A DNA stretch of 64,000 nucleotides from Azospirillum sp. RU38E (GTDB lineage: Bacteria; Pseudomonadota; Alphaproteobacteria; Azospirillales; Azospirillaceae), in assembly GCF_900188385.1 (NCBI RefSeq), contig NZ_FZOI01000001.1:372001-436000 (forward strand), read 5' to 3'. Numbering within the stretch: the first letter of the stretch is position 1; each line of letters begins with the position of its first letter. The notes under the pieces were generated by a model. It did no database searches. It was not told the origin of the DNA and was given only the letters and a program-made list of their open reading frames with translations. The position numbers and the translations under genes are program-made. Positions 43,170-52,476 of the stretch are shown here, one piece after another.

Positions 43170-43893
43170 TCGGCTGTTGCCGTAGCGTAACCCGCGCGGT
43201 GGTTTCACCGCGCGGCTTGTGCTGTCTGCATATCGCGTTATCGGACAGGGTTGCGCTTGGCTTTAGCTGAATTCGTGGTTGATCGCCTTGGGCTTTCGCG
43301 CACGAATTTTGCTTTTTTGCCCGTTCTCTTTTCAGTCCCGTTGCGGCTTGTCCGCCGCACCTCTAGCATCATGAACGCGTTAATCAACGCGACAATGGAT
43401 GCGGTGCGGATAGGGGTGGAGAACTTCCGGCCGCAAAATGTCGGGGGCAACGCGATAATGAACGATACTTGTCGTTCAGAGTCCGGCGAACCGGACCATT
43501 GCCAAATACTTGACATGTCACCTGTCCAAAAGAGGTAACCCTGATGGGTTGCTTGGTTGGAAGGTCGTGTTTTTTGCCAGGGCGGTATTGAAGATTGGTG
43601 TGGAATCTTTTCAGATTGTCGGTCTGAAACCTCCCGCTGACGTCAATAACTTGCTGGCATGGCGTCGCTGTTCTTTTGCGCATCGGGGCTGTGCTCCCCT
43701 GTGCAAAAGACTGTTTTTGTCACGTTGCCCCCGCTTCATATCGGGTGCAGGGTGGGGCCAGGACGGCGTGATGGGAATGGTGGTCGGATTGCAGCCGGGG
43801 TAATGGCTGGATCGCGTTGGGGGACATGACGGTATCGGGCCTGATGGGGCGGTGCCGCATGGGCATATGGGCTTGGGTGGGAGCATTGGTCGG
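43170..43893 (+). promoter_or_regulatory. rpsT-dnaA intergenic region
   Basis: This 724-base stretch holds the rpsT hairpin (CCGCGCGGTG/CACCGCGCGG, 43192-43215) and, further on, probably the dnaA promoter and leader; a TTGACA at 43512-43517 is the best -35. I found no perfect DnaA box (TTATCCACA or complement) and no AT-rich unwinding block, so it does not look like the replication origin. No gene is convincing here. Confidence 0.5.
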
Positions 43894-45306
43894 ATGTCGG
43901 TGCAGAGTTCGCTGGATCAACAGTGGGCACGGGTGCGGGGCCGCCTGAAGGATGAGGTCGGTGAGACCGCCTATCGCAGCTGGCTGAAGCCGCTGACGGT
44001 GGGAACCCTTGATGGCGGCCAGATCCGTATTCTGGTGCCGACGCGCTTCATGCGCGACTGGATCCGCACACATTATGCCGACCGCATCCGCGCCCTCTGG
44101 TCGGGTGAGAATCCCGGCGTGCAATCGGTTGAAATCGTTGTCGCGGCCCCGACCCGGACGGAGCCGGCCGTCAATGACGCTGCCGCTGCCCCGCTGGCCG
44201 ACAGCGCCGAGGAGCCGGTGGCCGAACTGGTGATTGAACCGGTGCCGGCCAGCGTGGCCGGTGGCGATGAACGGGCCGACGAGATGTCGGCCCCGCTGGA
44301 CCCCCGCTTCACGTTCGAGAATTTCGTCGTCGGCAAGCCAAACGAGCTGGCCTTCGCTGCCGCCCGCCGGGTGGCCGAATCGAACGCGGTACCCTTCAAT
44401 CCGCTGTTCCTTTATGGCGGTGTCGGTCTGGGTAAGACTCACCTGATGCACGCCATTGCCTGGGCGATTCGCAAGAAAGACCCGTCGCGCCGGGTGATCT
44501 ATCTCTCGGCCGAAAAATTCATGTACCAGTTCATCCGCGCCCTGCGCTTCAAGGATACGATGGCCTTCAAGGAGCAGTTCCGCTCCGTGGATGTGCTGAT
44601 GATCGACGATGTGCAGTTCATCAGCGGCAAGGACAGCACCCAGGAAGAATTCTTCCACACCTTCAATGCCCTGGTGGACCAGAATCGCCAGGTCATCATC
44701 AGCGCCGACAAAAGCCCGTCGGACCTGGAAGGTATGGAAGAACGCCTGCGGTCGCGCCTGGGCTGGGGGTTGGTGGCGGATATTCACCCCACCACCTATG
44801 AACTGCGCCTGGGCATTCTGCAGCAGAAGGCCGACCGGATCGGCGCCAAGATTCCGATCAAGGTTCTGGAATTCCTGGCCCACAAGATCACCAGCAATGT
44901 GCGCGAGCTGGAAGGCAGCCTGAACCGCATCGTCGCTCATGCCGAACTGGTGGGCCGCGCCATCACCCTGGAATCAGCACAGGATGTGCTGCACGATCTG
45001 CTGCGCGCCAGCAATCGCCGTGTGACGATTGAAGAGATTCAGAAGAAGGTGGCGGAGCATTTCAACATCCGCCTCGCTGATATGAGCAGCGCGCGCCGCG
45101 CCCGCGCCGTGGCCCGCCCGCGTCAGGTGGCCATGTATCTGGCCAAGCAGCTGACCCAGCGCTCCCTGCCGGAAATCGGCCGCAAATTCGGCGATCGCGA
45201 CCACACCACGGTGATGCACGCTGTGCGCAAAGTGGATGAGCTGTGCGGCACCGACCCCGCCTTTGCCGAGGATGTGGAACTGCTGCGCCGGATGCTGGAA
45301 GGCTGA
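43894..45306 (+). CDS. dnaA: Chromosomal replication initiator DnaA
   Basis: A 470-aa initiator. The start ATG 43894 follows GGTGGGAG; the 14-residue upstream extension is unneeded. Domain I is about residues 1-85, the acidic linker domain II about 90-135, the AAA+ domain about 136-345 (Walker [10 protein letters not shown], Walker [10 protein letters not shown]) and domain IV has the DnaA-box reader [22 protein letters not shown]. It opens the origin. A strong terminator follows. Confidence 0.98.
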   Translation: MSVQSSLDQQWARVRGRLKDEVGETAYRSWLKPLTVGTLDGGQIRILVPTRFMRDWIRTHYADRIRALWSGENPGVQSVEIVVAAPTRTEPAVNDAAAAPLADSAEEPVAELVIEPVPASVAGGDERADEMSAPLDPRFTFENFVVGKPNELAFAAARRVAESNAVPFNPLFLYGGVGLGKTHLMHAIAWAIRKKDPSRRVIYLSAEKFMYQFIRALRFKDTMAFKEQFRSVDVLMIDDVQFISGKDSTQEEFFHTFNALVDQNRQVIISADKSPSDLEGMEERLRSRLGWGLVADIHPTTYELRLGILQQKADRIGAKIPIKVLEFLAHKITSNVRELEGSLNRIVAHAELVGRAITLESAQDVLHDLLRASNRRVTIEEIQKKVAEHFNIRLADMSSARRARAVARPRQVAMYLAKQLTQRSLPEIGRKFGDRDHTTVMHAVRKVDELCGTDPAFAEDVELLRRMLEG

Positions 45307-45325
45307 GGCGCCTTGTTTGAGTTTT

Positions 45326-45358
45326 AAAAAAGCCGCCCCGATCCGGGCGGCTTTTTTT
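45326..45358 (+). terminator. Intrinsic terminator of dnaA
   Basis: AAAAAGCCGCCC pairs with GGGCGGCTTTTTTT around CGATCC, 20 bases behind the dnaA stop. Confidence 0.93.
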
Positions 45359-45381
45359 GTGCCCGGCCTTTGCGCGTCTGA

Positions 45382-45528
45382 TACCAAGTTGCGATGAGCA
45401 GAACGCATCGCAACTTGGTACGGCGGCGACCGCCGCCGCGCGGCCCATGCCGCGTGAAGCCAAGCCGTTGGCATGTTGGCGCCGGCGATTGAGGGCCTTG
45501 ATCAGAACCTATAGGTTCTGATCAAGGC
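45382..45528 (+). repeat. Structured intergenic repeat, copy C
   Basis: Copy C lies between the dnaA terminator and the tRNA. Its opening hairpin is a 15-bp stem starting TACCAAGTTGCGATG (45382-45420); stems 3 and 2 match copy B, stem 1 is degenerate (CCGTTGGCATGTTGG cannot pair well), and the closing hairpin GCCTTGATCAGAACC-TATA (45495-45528) is a longer version of the head hairpin of copy B. Confidence 0.85.
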
Positions 45529-45560
45529 AACTGAGTATGAGTTGGGGCAAAGCCTGAAAA

Positions 45561-45588
45561 CGACAAAGCCCGCCGGAGGGCGGGCCTT
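45561..45588 (-). terminator. Intrinsic terminator of the tRNA-Gly gene
   Basis: Read on the minus strand, GCCCGCC-CTCC-GGCGGGC is followed by TTTGTCGTTTT, 13 bases behind the tRNA 3' end. Confidence 0.85.
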
Positions 45589-45600
45589 GTAGAAGTTCGT

Positions 45601-45674
45601 TGGAGCGGGTGAAGGGAATCGAACCCTCGTCGTAAGCTTGGGAAGCTTCTGCTCTACCATTGAGCTACACCCGC
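45601..45674 (-). tRNA. tRNA-Gly (anticodon CCC)
   Basis: The minus strand folds as a standard cloverleaf: acceptor GCGGGTG/CACCCGC, D-arm GCTC/GAGC, anticodon loop TTCCCAA, T-arm GAGGG-TTCGATT-CCCTT, discriminator T and an encoded CCA. The anticodon is CCC, reading GGG. The outermost anticodon-stem pair is a G-A mismatch. No integrase or att duplication is visible. Confidence 0.95.
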
Positions 45675-45747
45675 GCCGGGAGCCCCCTTATAGGGGCTTC
45701 CAAATGCATAATCAAGGCCCTAATCGCAGTCGCCGCCCGATGTTTTT

Positions 45748-46395
45748 TCAGCGCGCCGCGCGCCGCGTGCGACGTCGGGACACCATGCTGGTGGCAGCAA
45801 CATCGCTGTCGCCAGCCATTGCCGGGGTAGCCGGCAGCAGCATGGTGACGGCCGCGGCCTGACGGGCGGGCTTGGCCGAGCGGGCCTTGGCCGGCACCGC
45901 ACGGCCAACCGTTCCGGTCACCCCGGACAGCGCGCCTTCCACCAGTTCCAGGCCCAGGAACCGGGCCGGATCAACCGGACCGGGCAGGGACAGGCCCAGC
46001 ACGCCATCACGCGCAAAACCGAACCGCACGTAATAGGGCGCATCGCCCACCAGGATGACGATCTTGTGCCCCTGTTCGGCCGCCTTGGCCAGGCTGTGCC
46101 GGATCATCTTGCCGCCCAAACCCTCGCTGCGATGGGCTTCATCGATGGCGATGGGGCCCAGCAGCAAGGCCGGCGTGTTGCCGCCCAGCATGATCGGCCA
46201 ATAGCGGATCGTGCCGATCAGTTTTTCGTTGCCGTCGCTGTCCGTGTCGGTGGCGACGAAGCAGAGATCGGGCACTGGGGCCACGCCCTTGCGCAACCGG
46301 TAAACTGTCTTGGTGTGCCGCTTCGGGCCGAAGCTGCTGTCGAGAAGCTGTTCGATGGCGCCGGCGTGGGACGGCAGCTCAAGCGTAATATTCAT
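45748..46395 (-). CDS. GNAT N-acetyltransferase (YhbS-like)
   Basis: A 215-aa protein; ATG 46395 is used, though an ATG at 46416 is possible and neither has a clear ribosome-binding site. Residues 1-165 are a GNAT domain with LLLGPIAIDEAHRSEGLGGKMI and YYVRFGF. A low-complexity tail of about 45 residues, rich in Ala, Lys and Arg and ending RRRTRRAAR, is appended; this resembles a nucleic-acid- or membrane-contacting extension and is not part of the fold. Substrate unknown. Confidence 0.85.
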   Translation of the reverse strand: MNITLELPSHAGAIEQLLDSSFGPKRHTKTVYRLRKGVAPVPDLCFVATDTDSDGNEKLIGTIRYWPIMLGGNTPALLLGPIAIDEAHRSEGLGGKMIRHSLAKAAEQGHKIVILVGDAPYYVRFGFARDGVLGLSLPGPVDPARFLGLELVEGALSGVTGTVGRAVPAKARSAKPARQAAAVTMLLPATPAMAGDSDVAATSMVSRRRTRRAAR

Positions 46396-46834
46396 GCGAT
46401 TGGGGTGTCCCGGCATAAGCAATAAAGGGGGCGATACAATGAAGCATCGGGCCGGGACCCCCCTGACGCGAAAAGCGCCATCAGGTCCCGTGCAGGAAGA
46501 CCGGCCGGCCGTGAGGCTGGCACGTGTTCTTTCGTCGTCGCAGGGTGATGGGGCGCAACATTGCGCAGCTCTTCAGCAGTTGCATACTGGTCGCTATATG
46601 AGGCCATTGCCGCCGGCACGCAAGTGGCTATTTCATGACCAAAAGGGGCAGGGTGTGATGGGGGCCATGACCTGCGGGCTTGGTTCGGCCGCCGCACCGT
46701 CCTATAGTTGGCGGAAATGGCCGGCATCGGTCGGGCTGGGCCCGGCCAAGCCATGATAAAATTCAAGGGCTGGCCGGTGTTCCGTTCCGGTTCTGGCCCG
46801 CGGGAAGCCCCCGCCGCTGGGTTGGGAGAGTGAT
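46396..46834. other. Intergenic region before apaG
   Basis: This 439-base region has open frames on the plus strand, but none has a ribosome-binding site plus a recognisable protein. A compact hairpin with GGGACC/GGTCCC, CTGA/TCAG and GCG/CGC helices lies at 46454-46489. Promoters for the divergent GNAT and apaG genes must be here. Confidence 0.45.
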
Positions 46835-47227
46835 TTGTACATTGAAACAACGCGCCATATCCGCGTGACGGTGGAGCCGGAATTCCTGGCCGACCAGTCG
46901 CAGCCGGCAGCTGGTCGCTATGTCTGGGCCTATCATATCCAGATTGAGAATACCGGGCCGGAGACGGTGCAGCTGCGTACCCGTCATTGGATCATCACCG
47001 ACGCGCTGGGCCGCACGCAGGAGGTACGGGGGCCGGGTGTGGTGGGGGAATTTCCCCAGCTGCCGCCGGGTGGCCGCTTTCGCTATTCCTCCGGCACGCC
47101 GCTGCCCACACCGTCGGGCATCATGCGCGGCTTTTACCAGATGGAGACGGCGGCAGGCGAATTGTTCGATGTGACGGTTCCCGCCTTCTCCCTGGACAGC
47201 CCGCATCAGGAGCGGCGCTTGAACTAA
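46835..47227 (+). CDS. apaG: ApaG family protein
   Basis: A 130-aa ApaG of usual length with the fibronectin-like beta fold: IRVTVEPEFL, YVWAYHIQIENTG, LRTRHWIITD and GVVGEFPQLPPGGRFRYSSGTPL. It starts at TTG 46835, fixed by GGGAGAG six bases ahead; no ATG is available nearby. The exact role is unsettled (linked to Co/Mg tolerance and nucleotide tetraphosphate metabolism). Confidence 0.95.
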   Translation: MYIETTRHIRVTVEPEFLADQSQPAAGRYVWAYHIQIENTGPETVQLRTRHWIITDALGRTQEVRGPGVVGEFPQLPPGGRFRYSSGTPLPTPSGIMRGFYQMETAAGELFDVTVPAFSLDSPHQERRLN

Positions 47228-47365
47228 TTTATCGCGGTGGGTGGCAATTCCACGGTTCCGTGCAATTGGCCGCTTGAAACCCCGCGGTTTCCATCCAATT
47301 GGATATCAGCCTGGCAGGCTTACCCCCCTGCCGATCGTCAAAAACATGAAAGGGAGCGCTGTCCC

Positions 47366-48031
47366 GTGGCCGTACCGAAGAACAAAACCGCCGGCAATGT
47401 CGTTCCCGGTCCCCTGCATGGCCGCCGCGCCGGCAGCAACCTGCCCAAGCCGACCCGCGCCGAAGCGGAAGAGGCGGTGCGTACCCTGATCCGCTGGGCC
47501 GGTGACGATCCGGAGCGGGAGGGGCTGCTGGGCACGCCCGACCGCGTTGTCCGTTCCTATGATGAGTTCTTTGCCGGCTATCAGGTGGACCCGGTCGACC
47601 TGCTGGCCCGCACCTTTGAGGAGACGGATGGCTATGATGAGATGGTGGTGCTGAAGGGCATCCGCATCGAAAGCTATTGCGAACATCATATGGTGCCGAT
47701 CATCGGCAAGGCCCATATCGCCTATCTGCCGCGCAACCGCGTCGTCGGCATTTCCAAGCTGGCCCGCGTGGCGGAGGTTTATGCCAAGCGCCTGCAGATC
47801 CAGGAAAAAATGACCTCCCAGATCGCCAATACGATTGAGGAGGTGCTGGAACCGCTGGGCGTGGCCGTGGTGATTGAAGCCACCCACCAATGCATGACGA
47901 CCCGCGGCATTCACAAGCCGGGTGTGACCATGGTGACCAGCCGGATGCTGGGCGCCTTCCGCGAGGATGAGAAGACCCGGCGGGAGTTCCTGGCCATGAT
48001 CGGCAATCCCAGCTCTTCCATGGAAGGGTGA
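47366..48031 (+). CDS. folE: GTP cyclohydrolase I
   Basis: A 221-aa FolE. The GTG start at 47366 is nine bases behind AAAGGGAG; the longer open frame from 47237 is not supported. Zinc and active-site motifs are [20 protein letters not shown] and [16 protein letters not shown]. It makes dihydroneopterin triphosphate for folate. A bidirectional terminator follows. Confidence 0.97.
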   Translation: MAVPKNKTAGNVVPGPLHGRRAGSNLPKPTRAEAEEAVRTLIRWAGDDPEREGLLGTPDRVVRSYDEFFAGYQVDPVDLLARTFEETDGYDEMVVLKGIRIESYCEHHMVPIIGKAHIAYLPRNRVVGISKLARVAEVYAKRLQIQEKMTSQIANTIEEVLEPLGVAVVIEATHQCMTTRGIHKPGVTMVTSRMLGAFREDEKTRREFLAMIGNPSSSMEG

Positions 48032-48057
48032 GGGCGGCAGCCTTCTCCATCTAAATT

Positions 48058-48090
48058 AAAAGGCGGCGCCGGGTGACCGGGCCGCCTTTT
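48058..48090. terminator. Bidirectional terminator between folE and the convergent gene
   Basis: AAAAGGCGGC and GCCGCCTTTT pair around an inner CCGG-GTGA-CCGG helix, with T-runs on both strands. It serves folE and the gene at 48108. Confidence 0.9.
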
Positions 48091-48107
48091 CTGTAACCGC
48101 TCTTCCC

Positions 48108-48695
48108 TTACTGGATGATCACGACGGGGAACAGGTTGCTCTTGATCGCCGGGTCCATCTGGCGGTCCAGGTCGGCGGCCATTTCCTTCACCATGGCCAG
48201 CATGGTCTTGTCACGCTCCGCCAGGCTGACATCCTCGCGCACGCTGGTGGAGCGGGTGACGGTGGCTGAAACACTGCCGGAGAAGCCGCGGGCCGTCCCC
48301 TCCACAATGATGTCAACCTGAAGCTTGCCGTCATATTCCTCCGACTGGTCCTTGGTGAACCAGCCCTTGATGCCGGTGGTGCGGGGCAGTTCCTTTTCCC
48401 GGACAGAAGCGTCGCGGATCACCACCCGGGCGCGGCCTTGGCTGCCGCCCGCCTTCAGCCGCTGCGAGGCCCAGAGGCGCACCGCATCGGATGGCGTGAT
48501 GGTGATCAGATGATCAACATTGGGTTCCTTCATCGGCGCGACATACTCGCTTTCCACCTCAATGCTGGCGACATCCAGCGTGATCGGGTCTTTCGCCGAG
48601 AGATCCAGCGCGCCGCCCTGGGCCAGGGCGGGCAGGGCAGCAAAAGACAAGCAGGTGGCGATGAAAAGGCGTCGCAGCATTTTTTCCGTTCCCAT
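48108..48695 (-). CDS. Exported protein of unknown function
   Basis: A 195-aa protein; ATG 48695 follows AAGGGAAG and opens a signal peptide (LFIATCLSFAALPALAQGG, cleavage near residue 26). The mature part begins ALDLSAKDPITLDVASIEV and contains RLKAGGSQGRARVVIRDASV, FTKDQSEEYDGKL and an amphipathic C-terminal stretch ending FPVVIIQ. I do not recognise a named family; such small periplasmic proteins are common beside envelope genes. It is transcribed away from the PAS_5 gene. Confidence 0.75.
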   Translation of the reverse strand: MGTEKMLRRLFIATCLSFAALPALAQGGALDLSAKDPITLDVASIEVESEYVAPMKEPNVDHLITITPSDAVRLWASQRLKAGGSQGRARVVIRDASVREKELPRTTGIKGWFTKDQSEEYDGKLQVDIIVEGTARGFSGSVSATVTRSTSVREDVSLAERDKTMLAMVKEMAADLDRQMDPAIKSNLFPVVIIQ

Positions 48696-48827
48696 GGTGA
48701 CTTCCCTTGCGGGGGTTGGGGCAAATTTAAGATAATTTAGACGATATCTATGGCTGTTCGATGGCCGGCATCCTGCCGCCGTGACGTTGCAACAGCAAGG
48801 CCCCGTTGCCAAGGAACGTTTTCCCTC

Positions 48828-49385
48828 GTGTCCGCTGATCCGCAATGGCTTGCCCCTGCCCATCTGACGGTGCCTGCGCAAAGGCTGGCGCTGCGCCACT
48901 GGCTTTCGCTGCGCAAGCCGGGGCAGGATATGCCCGATGCCGGGCTGGTGGAGTTGCTGGATTGGCCGGCTGTTGCGCTGCCGCATCTCAGCTTGGTGAG
49001 TGGCCGGCCGGGATTGGACCGGTTGCAGCTGGATTTCATCGGCAACATGGCGGCCCTGTTCAGTGGGGCCACCCAGGGTGGCCGCTATATGGATGAATTC
49101 TATCCACTGGAACAGATGGCCATGGTCACGGAATTTTTCACCCTGTCGGCCCGGGCACGCCGGCCGGTGCTGGTGCATGATGAATTTGCCCTGCCCGCAG
49201 GGCCGGCGGCGACGGTGCGGGTGGAACGGCTTTCCCTGCCCTGTCAGGGGCTGGATGGCGAGGCCGGCCTGTTCATCACCCTGCATTACATCAAATTGCC
49301 CGACGGCGCCCCACCGCAGCGCGTGCGCCTGATCGCCCCCGGTGTGCGCCTGCTGGCCCGGGAGGTCTGGCAGGTGCAGGTATAA
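48828..49385 (+). CDS. PAS_5 domain protein
   Basis: A 185-aa single-domain protein of the alphaproteobacterial PAS_5 group. GTG 48828 follows AAGGAA. The family pattern is visible: LALRHWLSLRKPGQDMPDAG, then VALPHLSLVSG, GGRYMDEFYPLEQMAMV, a VLVHDEFALPAG strand and a C-terminal LREVWQVQV-like end. Such stand-alone PAS proteins are thought to modulate partner regulators; none is adjacent. Confidence 0.8.
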   Translation: MSADPQWLAPAHLTVPAQRLALRHWLSLRKPGQDMPDAGLVELLDWPAVALPHLSLVSGRPGLDRLQLDFIGNMAALFSGATQGGRYMDEFYPLEQMAMVTEFFTLSARARRPVLVHDEFALPAGPAATVRVERLSLPCQGLDGEAGLFITLHYIKLPDGAPPQRVRLIAPGVRLLAREVWQVQV

Positions 49386-49389
49386 TATC

Positions 49390-49541
49390 AATCTCCCTTG
49401 ATCGTGACCGATCCAGGGAGATTTCGCGTTCCCTCACGCGCCGGGCGCTGCCGTCCGGCAGCTTGGCTTCACGGCGCACGAGCGCCGGGCCGGTGGTCGC
49501 CGGCTTCCAATCCGCCAAGGGTCAGACCCTTGGCGGATTGG
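49390..49541 (+). repeat. Structured intergenic repeat, copy E1
   Basis: Copy E1 starts five bases behind the PAS_5 stop. Head hairpin AATCTCCCT.../AGGGAGATT (49390-49423), core with stem 1 (GCTGCC/GGCAGC), linker CTTGGCT, stem 2 (GGCGC-ACGA-GCGCC), stem 3 (CCGGTG/CGCCGG with a wobble), and a perfect 15-bp terminal hairpin CCAATCCGCCAAGGG (49507-49541). Confidence 0.85.
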
Positions 49542-49549
49542 TATAATAT

Positions 49550-49657
49550 CAAGGGTCTTGGAACAGGCCCCTTGCAGGCCAGCGACTGCCGGCCCGCGTC
49601 CTTGTGGACGCGTAAGCCAAGGCGGCGGATGCCGCCGCCCGGCGCCTGAGGGAACAT
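49550..49657 (-). repeat. Structured intergenic repeat, copy E2
   Basis: Copy E2 faces E1 tail to tail and completes the 287-base gap between the PAS_5 and znuB genes. Its stem 2 is CGCGTCC-ACAA-GGACGCG, different in sequence from every other copy but fully paired; stem 1 (GGCGGC/GCCGCC) equals copy A. The stretch GGTATAATATCAA occurs at 49379-49391 and again at 49540-49552, bracketing E1. Confidence 0.82.
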
Positions 49658-49672
49658 GTAAAAACTACGGGC

Positions 49673-50464
49673 TCAGCCCCGCCGCGCCCCGGGCAGCAGA
49701 TGCCCCACCAGGAACAGGCCGGCGGCGGTGACGACGATGGCGGGACCGCTGGGCAGATCGGCATAGAGCGACGCGGCCAACCCGCCCAGCACCGAAACCG
49801 CCCCGGCCAGGGCCGCCAGCATGGCCATCATTTCCGGTGATCGGGAAAAGCGTCGCGCCGTGGCGGCGGGGATGATCAGCAGCGAGGTCACCAGCAGGAT
49901 GCCGACAATCTTCATCGCCAGCGCGATGGTGGTTGCAATCAACAAGGTGAAGGCCAGCCTGATCCAGCGCACCGGCACCCCTTCCACCCTTGCCAGATCC
50001 TCATCCACCGTCAGGGCCAGCAGGCGGCGCCAGATCAGCGCCAGCACCCCCAGCACGACGGCCCCGCCGCCCCAGATGGCGATCAGGTCGGTGGGCGTCA
50101 CGGCCAATATATCGCCGAATAGATAGGCCAGTAGATCCACCCGCACCGTCTGCATCGCCGCCAGCGCAATCAGCCCCAGCGACAGGGTGGAATGGGAGAC
50201 GATGCCCAGCAGCGTGTCGGACGCCAGCCGCCTTTGTTCCTGTAACAGGGTCAGCGCCACGGCAATGCAAAGGCAGACGGCAACGACGCCGATATTGAGA
50301 TCGATTCCGGCCAGAAAGCCCAACGCCACGCCCAGCAGGGCGGAATGGGCCAGCGTATCGCCGAAATAGGCCATGCGGCGCCAGACCACCAAGCAGCCCA
50401 GCGGCCCGGCCAGCAGCGCCAGCCCGACACCGGCGGCCCCGGCGCGGATCAGGAAATCATCCAT
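49673..50464 (-). CDS. znuB: Zinc ABC transporter permease ZnuB
   Basis: A 263-aa membrane protein with eight or nine helices of the ABC-3 family; [19 protein letters not shown] at about residues 35-53 and the long [19 protein letters not shown] segment are characteristic. It carries zinc across the inner membrane with ZnuC and ZnuA. It overlaps znuC by eight bases. Confidence 0.94.
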   Translation of the reverse strand: MDDFLIRAGAAGVGLALLAGPLGCLVVWRRMAYFGDTLAHSALLGVALGFLAGIDLNIGVVAVCLCIAVALTLLQEQRRLASDTLLGIVSHSTLSLGLIALAAMQTVRVDLLAYLFGDILAVTPTDLIAIWGGGAVVLGVLALIWRRLLALTVDEDLARVEGVPVRWIRLAFTLLIATTIALAMKIVGILLVTSLLIIPAATARRFSRSPEMMAMLAALAGAVSVLGGLAASLYADLPSGPAIVVTAAGLFLVGHLLPGARRG

Positions 50465-51293
50465 GCCGATGGTCCCCCTGGTGATGGTGATCATGTCCAT
50501 GGTCATGATCACAGGATGCGGCATGGTCGGCATGGGCCGTATGTTCCAGCCCCGCCGGCACCACACAGCCATCATCGGCATGGGCATGATCGTGGCTGTG
50601 CTGATAGACGGCCAGCGCCTCGGCATGGCGGCCGAACAGGGCGACATATTCGGGATGGCGCGACACATCCTCCGGCTTGCCATGGCAGCAGACATGCCGG
50701 TTCAGGCAGATCACCGTATCGGTGCGCGCCATCACCAGATGCAGATCATGGCTGACCAGCAGCACGCCGCAGCCGCGCCGGTTGCGGATTGCACCGATCA
50801 GCTCAAACAGCTCAATCTGCCCATGCACATCCACCGCCTGTACCGGTTCATCCAGCACCAGCAGGTCAGGCTGGCGCAGCAGGGCGCGGGCCAGCAGCAC
50901 GCGCTGTGCCTCCCCGCCAGACAGGGTCTGGATGGCGCGGTCGAACGTGTGGGTGGCCCCGACCTCTGCCAGGGTGGCGCGCATGGTGTCGGCATCCGCC
51001 TTGGACCAGAGCGCCAGGAACCGCCGCACCGTCAAGGGCAGGGTCGGGTCCACCGCCAGCCGTTGCGGCATATAGCCGATGCGCAGATTGGGGCTTTGGC
51101 GCACTGTCCCCTGGTCGGGCTTCACCAGCCCCAGGGCGGTTTTCACCAGCGTGGTCTTGCCGGCCCCGTTGGGGCCGATCAGGGTGACAATCTCGCCCGC
51201 CCGCACCGTCAGGGACACATTGTCCAGCACGGCGCGTTCCCCCCGGCGCACGGTCAGCGCATCGCATTGCAGCAGGATGGGCGGGGGAGACAA
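50457..51293 (-). CDS. znuC: Zinc ABC transporter ATPase ZnuC
   Basis: A 278-aa ATPase. TTG 51293 is chosen because GGAG lies eight bases ahead and because the upstream frame encodes nothing recognisable. It has Walker [11 protein letters not shown], signature LSGGEAQR and Walker [13 protein letters not shown]. The last 40 residues are very rich in His and Asp, likely a zinc-binding tail. It powers ZnuB; both belong to the minus-strand arm of the divergent znu locus. Confidence 0.94.
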   Translation of the reverse strand: MSPPPILLQCDALTVRRGERAVLDNVSLTVRAGEIVTLIGPNGAGKTTLVKTALGLVKPDQGTVRQSPNLRIGYMPQRLAVDPTLPLTVRRFLALWSKADADTMRATLAEVGATHTFDRAIQTLSGGEAQRVLLARALLRQPDLLVLDEPVQAVDVHGQIELFELIGAIRNRRGCGVLLVSHDLHLVMARTDTVICLNRHVCCHGKPEDVSRHPEYVALFGRHAEALAVYQHSHDHAHADDGCVVPAGLEHTAHADHAASCDHDHGHDHHHQGDHRHG

Positions 51294-51426
51294 GGGCGCT
51301 ACTCCGGTTGAACAGGCGGCAGGAACCGACCAGATGGGCCGAGGCGTGCCGCAGGGGAAAGGGGGCAGGCGGGTGGCCGCCTTGCACCGGACGCAGGGTT
51401 TACGCCAATCCCCATGGCTTGACAAA

Positions 51427-51441
51427 TGTTATAATATAACA
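51427..51441. promoter_or_regulatory. Zur-type operator
   Basis: TGTTATA-A-TATAACA is a perfect 15-bp palindrome with a central A in the 185-base space between divergent znuC and znuA. It matches the core of the proteobacterial Zur site. Confidence 0.85.
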
Positions 51442-51478
51442 ACTTATGTGCTCTCCTTGTTGATGTCCGGTTATTCCC

Positions 51479-52414
51479 ATGCTCACCCGCCGCTTTCTTC
51501 GCCTGCTGCCCGTTGCTGCCCTGTTCTGGGCCATGCCTGCCCTGGCGGCCCCGCCGCCGGATGTGGTGGTCAGTGTGAAGCCGCTGCACGCGCTGGTGGC
51601 CGGGGTGATGGAGGGGGTAGGGAATCCTTACCTGCTGGTGCGCGGGGCGGCCAGCCCGCATGATTTCACCCTGCGCCCCTCTGACGCCAAGGCGCTGAAC
51701 GGGGCGGAACTGGTGGTCTGGGTCGGGCCGGCGCTGGAAACCTTCCTGGAAAAGCCGCTGACAGCGCTGGGGAACGGGGCGGTGAAACTGTCGCTGGCCA
51801 CAGCGGATGGCGTGCGCGTGCTGCCCAGCCGGGCCGGCGGGGTGTGGGAGGCGCATGATCACGATCACGACCATGGTCATGAGCACGCGGCCAGCGGCAC
51901 CGATGGCCATATCTGGCTGGACCCACGCAACGCGATCGCCATCACCCAGGCGGTGGCCGACAATCTGGCGAAGCTGGACCCGGAGCGGGCAACGACATAC
52001 CGCGCCAATGCGGAAAAGCAGGTCACCGCCATCGAAGCACTGGACAGCGAACTGGCGGCCCAGCTGGCCCCGGTGAAGGACCGGCCCTTTATCGTCTTCC
52101 ACGATGCCTATCATTATCTGGAAGACCGCTATGCCCTGGCCGCCGCCGGGGCCATTACGGTGACGCCGGATCAGCGGCCGGGCGCCGCCCGGCTGTCGCA
52201 ACTGCGCCATGCCATTGCCGATGCCAAGGCCGTCTGCGTCTTCGCCGAGCCGCAGTTTGAACCGTCGCTGGTGAAGGTGCTGGTGGAAGGCTCTGCCGTG
52301 CGCACCGGCACGCTGGACCCGGAGGGGGCGAATATCCCTGAAGGCCCGGCCCTCTACCCGGCCTTGCTGCGCTTCAACGCCAAGGCACTGGTGGATTGCC
52401 TTTCCGGGGGCTGA
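51479..52414 (+). CDS. znuA: Zinc ABC transporter substrate-binding protein ZnuA
   Basis: A 311-aa periplasmic protein with a signal peptide (cleavage near ALAAPP, residue 24). The zinc site uses KPLHALV, SPHDFTLRPSD, DGHIWLDP, FHDAYHY and a C-terminal Asp/Glu; the flexible loop AHDHDHDHGHEH (about 124-135) collects zinc. It delivers zinc to ZnuBC and is divergent from them across the Zur site. Confidence 0.95.
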   Translation: MLTRRFLRLLPVAALFWAMPALAAPPPDVVVSVKPLHALVAGVMEGVGNPYLLVRGAASPHDFTLRPSDAKALNGAELVVWVGPALETFLEKPLTALGNGAVKLSLATADGVRVLPSRAGGVWEAHDHDHDHGHEHAASGTDGHIWLDPRNAIAITQAVADNLAKLDPERATTYRANAEKQVTAIEALDSELAAQLAPVKDRPFIVFHDAYHYLEDRYALAAAGAITVTPDQRPGAARLSQLRHAIADAKAVCVFAEPQFEPSLVKVLVEGSAVRTGTLDPEGANIPEGPALYPALLRFNAKALVDCLSGG

Positions 52415-52476
52415 TCCGGCCCGCCCCCTGTGCTATGCCCTGATGCGGTTTTGCCATCAGATATGGGAATGGGCAG

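Noticed and set aside
43170-43893. Replication origin next to dnaA
   Set aside because: I saw no perfect DnaA box and no AT-rich unwinding block; several alphaproteobacteria place oriC away from dnaA.
45601-45674. Integration site at the tRNA-Gly gene
   Set aside because: No integrase, no duplicated tRNA 3' end and no compositional break next to it.
46425-46756. Small plus-strand protein between the GNAT and apaG genes
   Set aside because: No good ribosome-binding site and low-complexity translation; likely chance in GC-rich DNA.
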